From contig VGRO01000031.1 of NCBI GenBank assembly GCA_016875335.1, forward strand, positions 1 through 41,920: a stretch of 41,920 bases of DNA. Direction: 5' to 3'. How positions within the stretch are numbered: position 1 is the stretch's first letter; each line of letters starts with the position of its first letter. The position numbers were made by a program, and so were the translations under genes. Below the pieces are notes generated by a model. It ran no database searches, was not told where the DNA came from, and saw only the letters and a list, made by a program, of their open reading frames with translations. Shown here in pieces: positions 1 through 8,305 of this stretch. The stretch is from Deltaproteobacteria bacterium. GTDB taxonomy: Bacteria > Myxococcota_A > UBA9042.

Positions 1-200
1 CCCACGGAGCAAGCAAACGGGCCCGAGAAATGATTGAGTAAATCATTTCCTGGCCCTTAGGGACTGGAAAACAATAAGTCGATCACTCTCACATCAGGAT
101 GGAGCCGCGAGTCGGACCCTTGGTCCGCGAGCTGGCGACCCACTGAGTAAGCAAACGGGCCCAAGAAATGATTGAGTAAATCATTTCCGGGCCCTTAGGG
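1..200. repeat. Tandem AT-rich palindromic repeat, 138-bp period, two copies
   Basis: Positions 1-62 and 139-200 are near-identical, differing at only a few positions; copy 1 touches the window edge and may extend outside. Each copy ends in an imperfect palindrome whose inner arms are AAATGATT and AATCATTT around a five-base loop, enclosed by GGGCCC-type outer arms, then CCCTTAGGG. The AT-rich core stands out from the GC-rich surroundings. It may be a repetitive extragenic palindrome family or a duplicated terminator; the sequence between copies (63-138) shows no gene. Confidence 0.85.
157..194 (-). terminator. Hairpin downstream of the PEGA protein gene
   Basis: The outer stem GGGCCC (157-162) pairs with GGGCCC (189-194). 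After a small internal loop, AAATGATT (166-173) pairs with AATCATTT (179-186) around a five-base loop. It starts seven bases beyond the stop codon of the minus-strand gene at 201. There is no long U-tract, so termination is inferred from position and stem strength. Confidence 0.55.
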
Positions 201-1490
201 TCAGAACTGGATGAGCACGCCGCCTGTGCCCTTCTGGAATGCGGGCGGCGTGTCGGGCGTCGTCGAGGCAAACTTGTAGGCCACGACCGACCCGCCCGCG
301 ACAGCGGCGAGCAGCGTCCAGAACCACCATTTGGCATAGATCGGCTTGGCTTCGACCACGCCCGGTCCCGTTGGCGCGACGATAACCCGCGGCTTGAGCA
401 CGTCGTCCACCAGTTTGTCGATCTGCTCGCGAGTGACTTTGTCGCGGCTCTCCCACTTGATGTCGCGGGTGACCTGGTTGATCACCTGGCGGCTGCTCAG
501 GTTGGCCAACCCTACAGAAACCCTCATCTTCTCGCGGGTGCCGCTGGCCGACAACAACAGCACCATCGGCGTGCCCAGCAGGCCCTCGGCCTCGCTCAGC
601 ACTTCGGGATTGCTCGCTCCGCCAGCGACTGCGACCAGGCCTTTGCGCAGCGATTCCAGGGCGGCGGCCCGGCGGGCCGGGTCCAGTTTCTCTTCGACCA
701 GGACACCACTTTTGTCGACGGCGACCTTGCGCATCTTGCGCGCGAACCCCTGCTTGGCCAGCGCGATCAACTGGTCGCCCTTGGTGCTGGTGGCGTAGGT
801 CGGCGTCAGGCCCATCGACCGCCCATTGACGTACACGCGGGCGTTGGGCTGGTCGGTTTTGATCTCGAATTCGACCGACTCGCGGGCGGCCACGGCGTTG
901 CGGGCCTTGACCAGCGCGGCCTGCGCCTTGGGCGAGTACTTGCCCAGATCGGTTTCGACCGCCACCTTCTGGTCGGCCTGGACCGCCTTCTCGAAGGTCT
1001 TGTCGGCGCCCTTGGGGTCGCCCGAGAGCAGCTGTGCGACGCCGAGCATCAACAACGCCCGAGGGTAGATGGTCAGGTCGGCCAGCACCGCGTACGCCAC
1101 GGCGTAGTTTTCGACCGCATTTTGGAATTCGTCGGCGGCTGCTTCGTGGTCGCCGGCTTCCAGCTTGGCCATGGCGGCCTTGAAGGCCTGGTCGCCGGCC
1201 TTGGCGCTCGAGGTCTGGATTTCTTCGCCGCCCAGGTTCAGCGGCCCGTCGAGGTCGACGAAGCGCACGTTCTTGGTCTTCTTGAGCACCCGCACCATGT
1301 CGGCGGCGATTTCGCGGGTGGCCGCTTCCTCCTGCGACAGATCGACCAGCGTCAGGACCAGCGTCTCTTCGGCCAGCGCCGAGCCGCCACCCAACCACGC
1401 CATCAGCGTCGCGCTCAGCAGGGCCACGGCGCGCACCCAGCGCGGGCGGGCGCGGCGTGCGGCCGGAGGGAAGGTGCGAGATGGGTTCAT
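201..1490 (-). CDS. PEGA-domain/TPR-like envelope protein with C-terminal membrane anchor
   Basis: A 429-residue protein. The ATG at 1488-1490 is preferred to the longer ORF because AAGGA lies seven bases upstream and it opens a clear signal sequence (Arg-rich start, then hydrophobic AVALLSATLMAWLGGGSALA). Residues of about 80-190 form alpha-helical, TPR-like units. About 190-240 resembles a PEGA domain, with the hallmark VYVNGRSMGLTP. A hydrophobic segment beginning WWFWTLLAAVAGG near the C-terminus should anchor it, followed by a short tail ending in GGVLIQF. PEGA proteins of this type are common in myxobacteria, usually of unknown function; a cell-envelope role is inferred. The phospholipase-D-like gene lies 100 bases upstream on the same strand, and a hairpin lies just past the stop. 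Confidence 0.82.
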   Translation of the reverse strand: MNPSRTFPPAARRARPRWVRAVALLSATLMAWLGGGSALAEETLVLTLVDLSQEEAATREIAADMVRVLKKTKNVRFVDLDGPLNLGGEEIQTSSAKAGDQAFKAAMAKLEAGDHEAAADEFQNAVENYAVAYAVLADLTIYPRALLMLGVAQLLSGDPKGADKTFEKAVQADQKVAVETDLGKYSPKAQAALVKARNAVAARESVEFEIKTDQPNARVYVNGRSMGLTPTYATSTKGDQLIALAKQGFARKMRKVAVDKSGVLVEEKLDPARRAAALESLRKGLVAVAGGASNPEVLSEAEGLLGTPMVLLLSASGTREKMRVSVGLANLSSRQVINQVTRDIKWESRDKVTREQIDKLVDDVLKPRVIVAPTGPGVVEAKPIYAKWWFWTLLAAVAGGSVVAYKFASTTPDTPPAFQKGTGGVLIQF

Positions 1491-1590
1491 CGCGGTCCTT
1501 TTGGCGATCGCGAACGCGCCGCGACCCCAGGAGTCGGCGGTATTGTGGGCCGGCGGCGGCAGGTTGTCGAATTGGTCGCGGAGCCGCACG

Positions 1591-2829
1591 TCACGGCGCA
1601 AAGGGCGTCGACACGGTCCACAGCTTGTCGAAATAATCGGCCAGCCCGGCCACGGCCGGCGCGTGGACCGTCTTGCAGCCGATTTCGTGGTACGCCTGCA
1701 TGCCGCCGTAGCCCCAGTTGTTGCTGCCGAGCACGACCGCGTCGTCGACCACCACGAATTTGGCGTGCGTCACCACCGACTTAGGGTCGCTGCGCACGTC
1801 CAGACCCATCTTGACCAGGTGCGCGGCCGAGTCGGCGTTGACGTCGTTGCCCAGTTCGGCCCAGTCGCCAGATTGGTCAAGGGCGATGCGCACTTGCACG
1901 CCGCGCTGGTGGGCCGCCGCGACCTTCTGCGCCAGCTGTGTCACCGGCGAACTCGCGTTGGCCGGGTCCAAGTTCATGCCGTAGGTGCACAGCCAAATGC
2001 GCGTCTTGGCCGCGTCGACCAGCGGACCGACCACCGCAGCGTAGCCGCCGTCGGCGTAGAGCGGAGCCACCGTGCTCTTGCCCGCGACCATGGGCTGGCT
2101 CTTGCCCGAATCCGCCCACAGCTTGTCGATCCAGGCATGCAGCTGCGTCACGGCCGCCGGATCGCGGACAAGCACGTTCGTCTCGTTGTTCTTGGTCATC
2201 GACGGCGTGGACCAGTTGGTCGACCCCACCACGAACCCTTGCTCGCTCGCCACGACCTTGGCGTGGGTGCGCAGTTTGGGGCTGTCGTATTTGGCTTGGA
2301 CGCCCGCAGCCTTGAGCTGCGCAAGCGCGTCGGCGTTGTACGGTACTTCCTCGTCGAGCAGGACCCGTACGTCGACCCCGCGCTGGTGGGCCTTGATGGT
2401 AGCGGCCACCAGCAGTTGCGGCCCGTCGCCCTGGGTGACCTCGAACTGCACGATCCGCAGCTTTTTCTGGGCGGTCTGGATGACGTCGCGGGCCCGGCCG
2501 AAATAGGCGCCGTTGTTGGCAATTTCAATGGGATCGCCCGGCGGTAGCGCCGCAATGGGAGCGGTGCCGACCGTTTCGCTGCCCGGAGCCGACGCATCGG
2601 CTTGTCCGGTCTCGGCGGCACGCCCCGCATCGTCCACGTCGCTGCCCGCATACACGGTGTACATCGGGCCGGAATCGCGGCCGGCGCAGCCAGCGGCTGA
2701 CACGCCGAGGGCGAACGCAAACGACAAGCCTTGGGCGAGCGCCTGCCATGCAGAACGGTCCAAGCGCGCACCCTGAGCCACCGTCGTCGGCGTCCGCAGC
2801 GTGCAGATGACGGGGTCAGTTCTTTGCAC
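1591..2829 (-). CDS. Phospholipase D-like domain lipoprotein
   Basis: A 412-residue protein with two PLD half-domains. The second catalytic motif is intact as HxKx4D (H355, K357, D362, followed by GSNNW). The first is HxKx4E (H189, K191, E196, followed by GSTNW), so one position departs from the HKD consensus. A hydrophobic stretch ending SAAGC (Cys48) looks like a lipobox, giving a periplasmic or surface lipoprotein; an Asp/Ala-rich linker follows. The GTG at 2829 has a purine-rich GGGAG just upstream; an internal GTG at 2781 would give a shorter, more typical signal peptide and cannot be excluded. PLD enzymes act on phosphodiesters (phospholipids, cardiolipin, nucleic acids); the substrate is not evident. 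The next gene upstream ends 118 bases away. Confidence 0.82.
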   Translation of the reverse strand: MQRTDPVICTLRTPTTVAQGARLDRSAWQALAQGLSFAFALGVSAAGCAGRDSGPMYTVYAGSDVDDAGRAAETGQADASAPGSETVGTAPIAALPPGDPIEIANNGAYFGRARDVIQTAQKKLRIVQFEVTQGDGPQLLVAATIKAHQRGVDVRVLLDEEVPYNADALAQLKAAGVQAKYDSPKLRTHAKVVASEQGFVVGSTNWSTPSMTKNNETNVLVRDPAAVTQLHAWIDKLWADSGKSQPMVAGKSTVAPLYADGGYAAVVGPLVDAAKTRIWLCTYGMNLDPANASSPVTQLAQKVAAAHQRGVQVRIALDQSGDWAELGNDVNADSAAHLVKMGLDVRSDPKSVVTHAKFVVVDDAVVLGSNNWGYGGMQAYHEIGCKTVHAPAVAGLADYFDKLWTVSTPFAP

Positions 2830-2947
2830 GCGCTCCCAAATCCAAGATCAAGCCTTGCCTGGACGCGCCCGTCGTCTGGGCAGAAAATGCGCGCCGGACT
2901 ACCCGCCCAACAAGCGCGACCGTCTGGCGCCCAATATCTGCAGGAAC

Positions 2948-4327
2948 TTAGCCATCCCCCTTGGCCTCGCGGTCAAGACGGTGGCGACGTGCGGCGCGGG
3001 CGACGACCGGCAGCTTGGCCAGCTTGTCGAGCAGGTCTTCGACCAGGAACGGCTTGTCCAGGAAGTCGTCCGCCCCGTAGAGCGGCGCTGTCATCTCATT
3101 GAGGTTGGGGCCGATGGCCGTCAACATCAGGATGCCGACCTCGGCGAACTCGGGCCGTGCCCGCAGCGCCTTGCAGACCTCCCACCCGTTGATGGCGGGC
3201 ATCATCACGTCGAGCACCACGAGATCGGGGCGGTTGGCCATGGCGGCCGCCAGCGCCTCCTCGCCGTCGCACGCCACGGTCACGGTGTACCCGGCCTGCG
3301 CCAGGGTCTTGCGCAGCATGTCGGCGATTTCGTAGTCGTCCTCGGCCACGAGGACCGACAGGCCATTGCTCCGGGTCATGGTGCGCGCTCTCGGTGGCCC
3401 GCGGCGGGCCGGCGGCGAGTGTGCCGGATGTGGCGCAGCAGGGCAATCGTCGCCCGCTCGTGCAGATCCCTCGACCTGGCCCGCGAGCGATCGCCCCAGC
3501 GCGGCCCACTGCTCAAGCGTCAATGCCTCGGCCCGCACCAGCGCGCTCACCTCGGCGTCCGCCAGCGCCGTCTCGATTGCCGAACCGGCAAACCCACCCA
3601 TGCGCAGGGCATTGGCCAGCGTCTTGCGTCGCACGGCGAACCCGGCGGTCACGATCCGCGCCATCGTCGGCCAAGCGGGCAGGTTCAGCACCGGCGCCAG
3701 CGGCGGTTCGACCACCACGACGGCCGAATCCACCCTGGGCGGCGGCTGGAACGCGCCGCGGCCGACCTTGAGCGCGATGCGCACGGCAGCCCGCAACTGC
3801 ACCTTGACCGAGATCTGGCCGCGGTCCGGGTGCGAAGGGCCGGCAACGAGGCGGTCGGCGACCTCGCGCTGTACCATGAACACCATGCGCTGCGGCGGCG
3901 TCGCCAGGTCCATCAGCGAAAACAAGATGGGCATCGCGGCGTTGTAGGGCAAGTTGCCCGCAACAACCGGGGTTGGTCCCAGCGCGGGGTCGGCCAAGAG
4001 CGCCGGCCAGTCCACCGCGGCGGCGTCGGCCAGTTCGATACGGCAAAACGGGCGGCCGTCCGACGGCTGCAATGGGGCAAAGCGTGCGGTCAGGGCCGCC
4101 GGGACGCGGCGGTCGAGCTCGACGAGCACCAGCGGCAGGGGACTGTCGACTGCGCGCGGCAGTCGCGCAATGAGGTGCGCGGTCAGGTTGCCCGTGCCGG
4201 GTCCGATTTCGACCACGCCAGAGCCCGGTTCGGGCGCGGCCAGCGCGGCGATGCGGTCGAGCACGCCGGCGTCGTGCAAAAAATGCTGGCCCAGCGCCTT
4301 GTTGGGCGCGAGCGCGGGCCGGGTCAC
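2948..4327 (-). CDS. rsmA: RsmA (KsgA) 16S rRNA dimethyladenosine transferase fused to a response-regulator receiver domain
   Basis: One uninterrupted 459-residue frame carries two normally separate proteins. Residues 1 to about 283 are RsmA, which dimethylates two adjacent adenines near the 3' end of 16S rRNA: NKALGQHFLHD at the start, SAM motif EIGPGTG at 40-46 and catalytic NLPY at 125-128. About 33 Pro/Ala/Arg-rich residues follow, then a complete CheY-like receiver (317-459) with acidic pair DD, phosphoacceptor Asp373 in VVLDVMMP and Lys425 in DKPF. The GTG start overlaps the tsaD stop (GTGA), suggesting translational coupling. An internal ATG at 3379 could also yield the receiver alone. 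No stop separates the two halves, so either this is a real fusion or a frameshift removed the rsmA stop. Confidence 0.85.
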   Translation of the reverse strand: MTRPALAPNKALGQHFLHDAGVLDRIAALAAPEPGSGVVEIGPGTGNLTAHLIARLPRAVDSPLPLVLVELDRRVPAALTARFAPLQPSDGRPFCRIELADAAAVDWPALLADPALGPTPVVAGNLPYNAAMPILFSLMDLATPPQRMVFMVQREVADRLVAGPSHPDRGQISVKVQLRAAVRIALKVGRGAFQPPPRVDSAVVVVEPPLAPVLNLPAWPTMARIVTAGFAVRRKTLANALRMGGFAGSAIETALADAEVSALVRAEALTLEQWAALGRSLAGQVEGSARAGDDCPAAPHPAHSPPARRGPPRARTMTRSNGLSVLVAEDDYEIADMLRKTLAQAGYTVTVACDGEEALAAAMANRPDLVVLDVMMPAINGWEVCKALRARPEFAEVGILMLTAIGPNLNEMTAPLYGADDFLDKPFLVEDLLDKLAKLPVVARAARRHRLDREAKGDG

Positions 4328-5415
4328 GGCGCACCCGCGGCAGGGACGGTCGCCGCCCGTCGCACCTCTCCGGTCGCTTGGGCGTCGAGCGTGAACGGAT
4401 CGTCGCGATGGCCCGCGCGCAGCAACGCCTCGCCCAGGCACGCCACCATGGCGCCATTGTCGCCGCAGTAGGCTGGCGCGACCGGCCAGAAGCGCACCCG
4501 TGCCCGCGCACAAGCCTCGGCGAAGCCCGCCCGCAGTCCGCAATTGGCTGCCACGCCGCCCGCGACCACCAGATCGCGCAGGCGGTGCCGGCGCACGCTG
4601 TCCAGCGTCACGCGCAGCAGTTGCTCGACCACCGCAGCCTGAAAGTCGGCGCACAGGTTGGCCCGCTCCGCGCCTGTCGGCAGTGCGCCGGACGCGTACT
4701 GCGATGCGACGTGCATGCGCACCGCGGTCTTGAGTCCACTGAACGAGTAGGCGCCATCGCTCCGCCCGAGCATGCCGCGCGGCAGCCGCACTTGGCCGAC
4801 GCGGCCTTGCGCGGCCAGGCGATCGACCTCAGGCCCCGCCGGGTAGGGCAGGCCAATCAGCTTTCCGAACTTGTCGAAGGCTTCGCCCGCGGCGTCGTCG
4901 AGGGTGCGGCCGAGCAGCACCAGTTCGGCCGGTCCATTGACGCGGTATAGACTGGTGTGCCCGCCCGACACCGCCAGCGCCGCGAACGGTAGGCGCGGCC
5001 GGGGCCAGTCGTCGGCGTCCAGGCCCGGCGGTCGCAGCATGGCCGACCACACGTGCGCCGCGGTGTGGTCCACGCCGATCACGGGCTTGTGCCAGGCCCA
5101 CGCCAGCGCGTTGGCGGTCTGCACGCCGACCAGCAGCGCTCCGATGAGGCCGGGCCGCGCAGTGACCGCGATGCCGCCGAGGGCCTGCGGCGCAACGCAG
5201 GCCTGCGCGAGCGCAGCCTCGATGGTCGGCAACACCGTCATCAAGTGGTTGCGCGCCGCGACCTCGGGCACGACGCCGCCAAAGCGCCGGTGGATCGGAA
5301 TCTGCGTCGCTACCGATTGGCCCAGCACCCGGCCGCGCTCCACGACCGCGGCGGCCGTCTCGTCACAGGAGGTTTCCAAGCCCAGCACGGGCCCCAATGG
5401 CGTGGCGCTGGTCAC
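4324..5415 (-). CDS. tsaD: tRNA N6-adenosine threonylcarbamoyltransferase TsaD
   Basis: TsaD transfers threonylcarbamoyl to A37 of ANN-decoding tRNAs, working with TsaB/TsaE in the cytoplasm. The 363-residue length is typical. Family signatures are GLETSCDETAAAVV near the N-terminus, the metal-binding DHTAAH segment, the VSGGHT loop, DDAAGEAFDK, SFSGLKTA and the C-terminal GGVAANCGLR with YCGDNGAM. The GTG at 5413-5415 matches the expected N-terminus, though no strong Shine-Dalgarno is visible. The stop of the upstream DUF4388 gene lies four bases away and its own stop overlaps the rsmA start, so the three genes form a tight operon. Confidence 0.95.
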   Translation of the reverse strand: MTSATPLGPVLGLETSCDETAAAVVERGRVLGQSVATQIPIHRRFGGVVPEVAARNHLMTVLPTIEAALAQACVAPQALGGIAVTARPGLIGALLVGVQTANALAWAWHKPVIGVDHTAAHVWSAMLRPPGLDADDWPRPRLPFAALAVSGGHTSLYRVNGPAELVLLGRTLDDAAGEAFDKFGKLIGLPYPAGPEVDRLAAQGRVGQVRLPRGMLGRSDGAYSFSGLKTAVRMHVASQYASGALPTGAERANLCADFQAAVVEQLLRVTLDSVRRHRLRDLVVAGGVAANCGLRAGFAEACARARVRFWPVAPAYCGDNGAMVACLGEALLRAGHRDDPFTLDAQATGEVRRAATVPAAGAP

Positions 5416-5419
5416 TGGG

Positions 5420-7570
5420 CTATGGGTCGACGTGCGCCTGCCGCTGACCTGTGCCGAAAACGTGCACCATCAGCTTCTTGGCCTTGTCCACGTGTTGCGC
5501 GAGCGGGTGGGTGATGTAGGCGTCGAGCAGTTTGCGCGCTGCCTCAAAGCGGCGGGCCTCCAAGTCCAACACCGCAAGGTGCAAGAGCACCTCCGGCTGC
5601 GCATTGGGGAGCGCTGCGAGGCGCACCAGCTTGTGGCGGGCCTGGTCGCCGTGGCCGCCGTCCAACAAGGCGACCGCCTCGTGGAACTCTACCGCTGCCG
5701 GGTCTATCGGCCCGGCACCGGGGCCACGCGGCGCCAAGAGCCAGCCGGCGACGGCGACCAGCGCCCCAGCGGCCACCACCCACGGCCACACCCGCGGGCG
5801 CAGCAGCAACATGGGCTTGGGCGGCTCGGGCTCGGGTTCGTCGTCGACCTGTGCCACCGGGATCCATGCATACGGCCGCGCAGCCACCCGATCGGGTGGG
5901 GTCTGCGCAGATCCGGCCGCGCCGTTGCGGTCGCCAAGTGCGCCGCCCGCCACCAATTGATCGCTGTCGGCAATGCGCATGCTGCTGCGCGGCCGGCGAC
6001 CGTCGAGGCCGACCTCGGCGGCGACTACGCCCGATTCGGTCGCCGGCCCCACGCCAAACCAGCCCGTGCTGCCGAATTGGCGATTTCTGCCCCCGACCGC
6101 GCCCAAGCCCAGATCGGTCTGGCGCACGCCCGGGCCGGCGACCTTGCCCGCGCTCAGCAGCGAAGAAGGGGGCCGGCGCGGCGCGCCAGGGGGTGGTGCA
6201 GCGCCGCCATGAATCGGCGTCGGCGACCGGTGCGTCGCGACTGCCGTGGCCGACCGGACGGCGTCCGGGATCGGCGGGGCCTCGTCGTTGGCGGCCGGCT
6301 GATTGGCCGCCGGCTTGCCGGTAGTCTGCGAACTGATGGCGTGGATGTGCGCGGGCGTGCCAAGCAGGTTGGCGGCAATCTCCGCCGGATCGGCCGAGGG
6401 CAGCGCCTTGCCGTCGGACCCGATGCGGTACAGGTGCGTCGTCGGGTGGCTGCGCCGCCGCTCGGGCATGGTCGGCGCGTCTACCAGCGACATGGGCACA
6501 GCCGACCATCCCGAGGAGGGATGGCCCGCGGCGGAACCCGCGGGCGCCAGCGCCGGCACCGAGCCGGACCGTGCGTCGCTGGCCGTCAGCGGTGCCGTGG
6601 CGATGCGCGGCGACGTTTCGACCTGGGGCACCACCGCGCCGCGCTTGATGCGCGCCTCGAGGGCCGCGAACGCCTCCAACTCGTCGTCGCCGTCGCCGCG
6701 GATCGCCTCGCCCAATACCTGGCCGCTGGCTATGCGGCGGAACATCCCCTCGGCCACTACCGGCAGGGGGCGGACGCGCTCCCAACGCACGGTGCAGACG
6801 CAGTCGCTGTATGGAAGGCTCTGGCGCGCCTCTTCGATGCGCCGAGCGTATTCCTGCGCCACGGCCAGCAGCGCCAGGGCTGAACCGCTCAGCGTCGGCT
6901 GACCGCGCCACGGCAGGGCGTCGAGGCGAAACGTGCCGCGCCGCCACGCGGCCATGCGCTCCAGGGCGTGGCGGCCGGTCTCGTGGTCGATCTCCGCGTG
7001 CACGAGGTCGCCGTCGAGCAGCGCCACCACGCCATTGCGTCCCTGCGACTGCAGCGTCAGGATCGCGGTCTTGCCGGCGCCTGGCCGCGGAATGCGGTCG
7101 ATGAGACTGCCCAGCAGGTCGACCAGCGTTTCTTCTTCGAGCGAACCTGTGCGCGTCTCGTGCGGTACGGCGGCGCTGCCGATCTGGGTGGCCGCGGAGA
7201 CGACGGCGACCAACTCTTCGGCGTTGACGGGGCGCACGGCGACGCCCGCCCAACCGGTCGACTCGACATAGCGCTGCGCCACTTCGCGTTGCGCGCGCCC
7301 CACCACGGCGACGAACGCGGGCGGCGGCGCCTGGTCCGCCAGCGCTTCCCACAGGGCGACGGTCTGGCCGACCTCGCGGAATGCCGAGACCAGCACCACG
7401 GCCCCGGGGCGGCTGGCGCGCAGGTCGGTCCACTGCTGGACCGCGGACTCGGCGTCGCGTACCGCGTGGGCGGCGACGCCCGCCTGGACCAGGTCGAGGG
7501 CCAGCATGCCGGCCTCGATCGGGTCGTCGGCGACCACGACCACCTGCGCGCTGTTGATCGAGACGGCCAT
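5420..7570 (-). CDS. DUF4388 (PATAN-type) protein with pseudo-receiver, membrane segment and TPR tail
   Basis: A 716-residue modular protein. Residues 1 to about 125 have a receiver-like fold (VVVVADD, then VVLVSAF), but the phosphoacceptor aspartate is replaced, so it is probably not phosphorylated. About 140-250 matches DUF4388, with SLEEETLVDLLGSLIDR, GVVALLDGDLVHAE and FRLDAL; such domains are linked to signalling and motility regulation in myxobacteria. A long Pro/Ala-rich low-complexity stretch leads to a single membrane segment (VWPWVVAAGALVAVAGWLL) about 105 residues from the end, then a TPR-like domain. The ATG at 7568-7570 was chosen because it opens the receiver-like strand; an in-frame TTG at 7618 is the only longer option. 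It lies four bases upstream of tsaD. No function can be named. Confidence 0.75.
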   Translation of the reverse strand: MAVSINSAQVVVVADDPIEAGMLALDLVQAGVAAHAVRDAESAVQQWTDLRASRPGAVVLVSAFREVGQTVALWEALADQAPPPAFVAVVGRAQREVAQRYVESTGWAGVAVRPVNAEELVAVVSAATQIGSAAVPHETRTGSLEEETLVDLLGSLIDRIPRPGAGKTAILTLQSQGRNGVVALLDGDLVHAEIDHETGRHALERMAAWRRGTFRLDALPWRGQPTLSGSALALLAVAQEYARRIEEARQSLPYSDCVCTVRWERVRPLPVVAEGMFRRIASGQVLGEAIRGDGDDELEAFAALEARIKRGAVVPQVETSPRIATAPLTASDARSGSVPALAPAGSAAGHPSSGWSAVPMSLVDAPTMPERRRSHPTTHLYRIGSDGKALPSADPAEIAANLLGTPAHIHAISSQTTGKPAANQPAANDEAPPIPDAVRSATAVATHRSPTPIHGGAAPPPGAPRRPPSSLLSAGKVAGPGVRQTDLGLGAVGGRNRQFGSTGWFGVGPATESGVVAAEVGLDGRRPRSSMRIADSDQLVAGGALGDRNGAAGSAQTPPDRVAARPYAWIPVAQVDDEPEPEPPKPMLLLRPRVWPWVVAAGALVAVAGWLLAPRGPGAGPIDPAAVEFHEAVALLDGGHGDQARHKLVRLAALPNAQPEVLLHLAVLDLEARRFEAARKLLDAYITHPLAQHVDKAKKLMVHVFGTGQRQAHVDP

Positions 7571-7830
7571 CGCCAAGAAGATCCATGCGCGTGGCGCAGT
7601 CGCGCCAGCCTTCCCCAACTAGCCGCAAACGGGGCTGCCCGTCAAATTCCCCGGGGGACCTTGGCGCTGCCTGCGCGGTCGACTCCCGCCGGGCTGTCGG
7701 GCCGCCAGCGCCGAGGGCTTGGCCGGCCTGCTCGCGACGTCAACGCAGCGCCCCCTTGCTCTGGAGCGACCGCTCAACACTGCCCAGTGGGCACGCCGAC
7801 GTTGGCGCTGTGCGGACGAATGCGGGCGGC

Positions 7831-8175
7831 CTACTTGGCCAAACCGTCGATCTTGCCGGACAGGATGAAGGCGATCACCAGAGAATAGATGACCAGCGAC
7901 TCGATGAGCGCCAGCGACAGCAGCATCGGCGTGAAAAGCTCTTTCGCCGCTGCGGGGTTGCGGCCGATGCCCTCGAGCGCGGCCGACGCCGCCTTGCCCT
8001 GGCCGACCGCGCCGCCGGCCGCAGCCAGGCCCAGGCCCAGGCCCGCGGCCAGCGCCAAATAGCCGGCCACCGTGTTGGTGTTGTCGGCGGCGCCATCGGC
8101 GGCGAACGCGTTGACGGCCACCAACAGCAGCGACACCGCGCAGGCCAACGCGATGGAAAGGTTGCGCTTGAACAT
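7831..8175 (-). CDS. atpE: F0F1 ATP synthase subunit c
   Basis: A 114-residue proteolipid, longer than the usual 75-90 because it begins with a signal-like segment (about 1-26, SLLLVAVNAFAAD). Two transmembrane helices flank the polar loop GRNPAA (R72, N73, P74). The ion-carrying carboxylate is Glu92 in LIESLVIYSLV. Gln59 on helix 1 with Glu92, Ser93 and Tyr97 on helix 2 recalls known sodium-binding c-rings, but the threonine after Ser is Leu here. GGAGG lies seven bases upstream of the ATG. It follows atpB by 130 bases and belongs to the same partial F0 cluster; atpF and the F1 genes are not in the window. Confidence 0.96.
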   Translation of the reverse strand: MFKRNLSIALACAVSLLLVAVNAFAADGAADNTNTVAGYLALAAGLGLGLAAAGGAVGQGKAASAALEGIGRNPAAAKELFTPMLLSLALIESLVIYSLVIAFILSGKIDGLAK

Positions 8176-8305
8176 CGTACTCCTCCAAACATGAACCGAC
8201 GGTCCGTGCCGCCCTTGAGTGAACGCGCGCCCGCACCGCGAAACCCGCGGCTGGCCGAGCGGTCTGACTGGCGAATCCGGGTTCGCCCGACCCCTGCGCC
8301 GCGCC

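Noticed and set aside
7640..7645. TTGACG on the minus strand as a promoter for the DUF4388 gene
   Set aside because: The -10 candidates at proper spacing match poorly.
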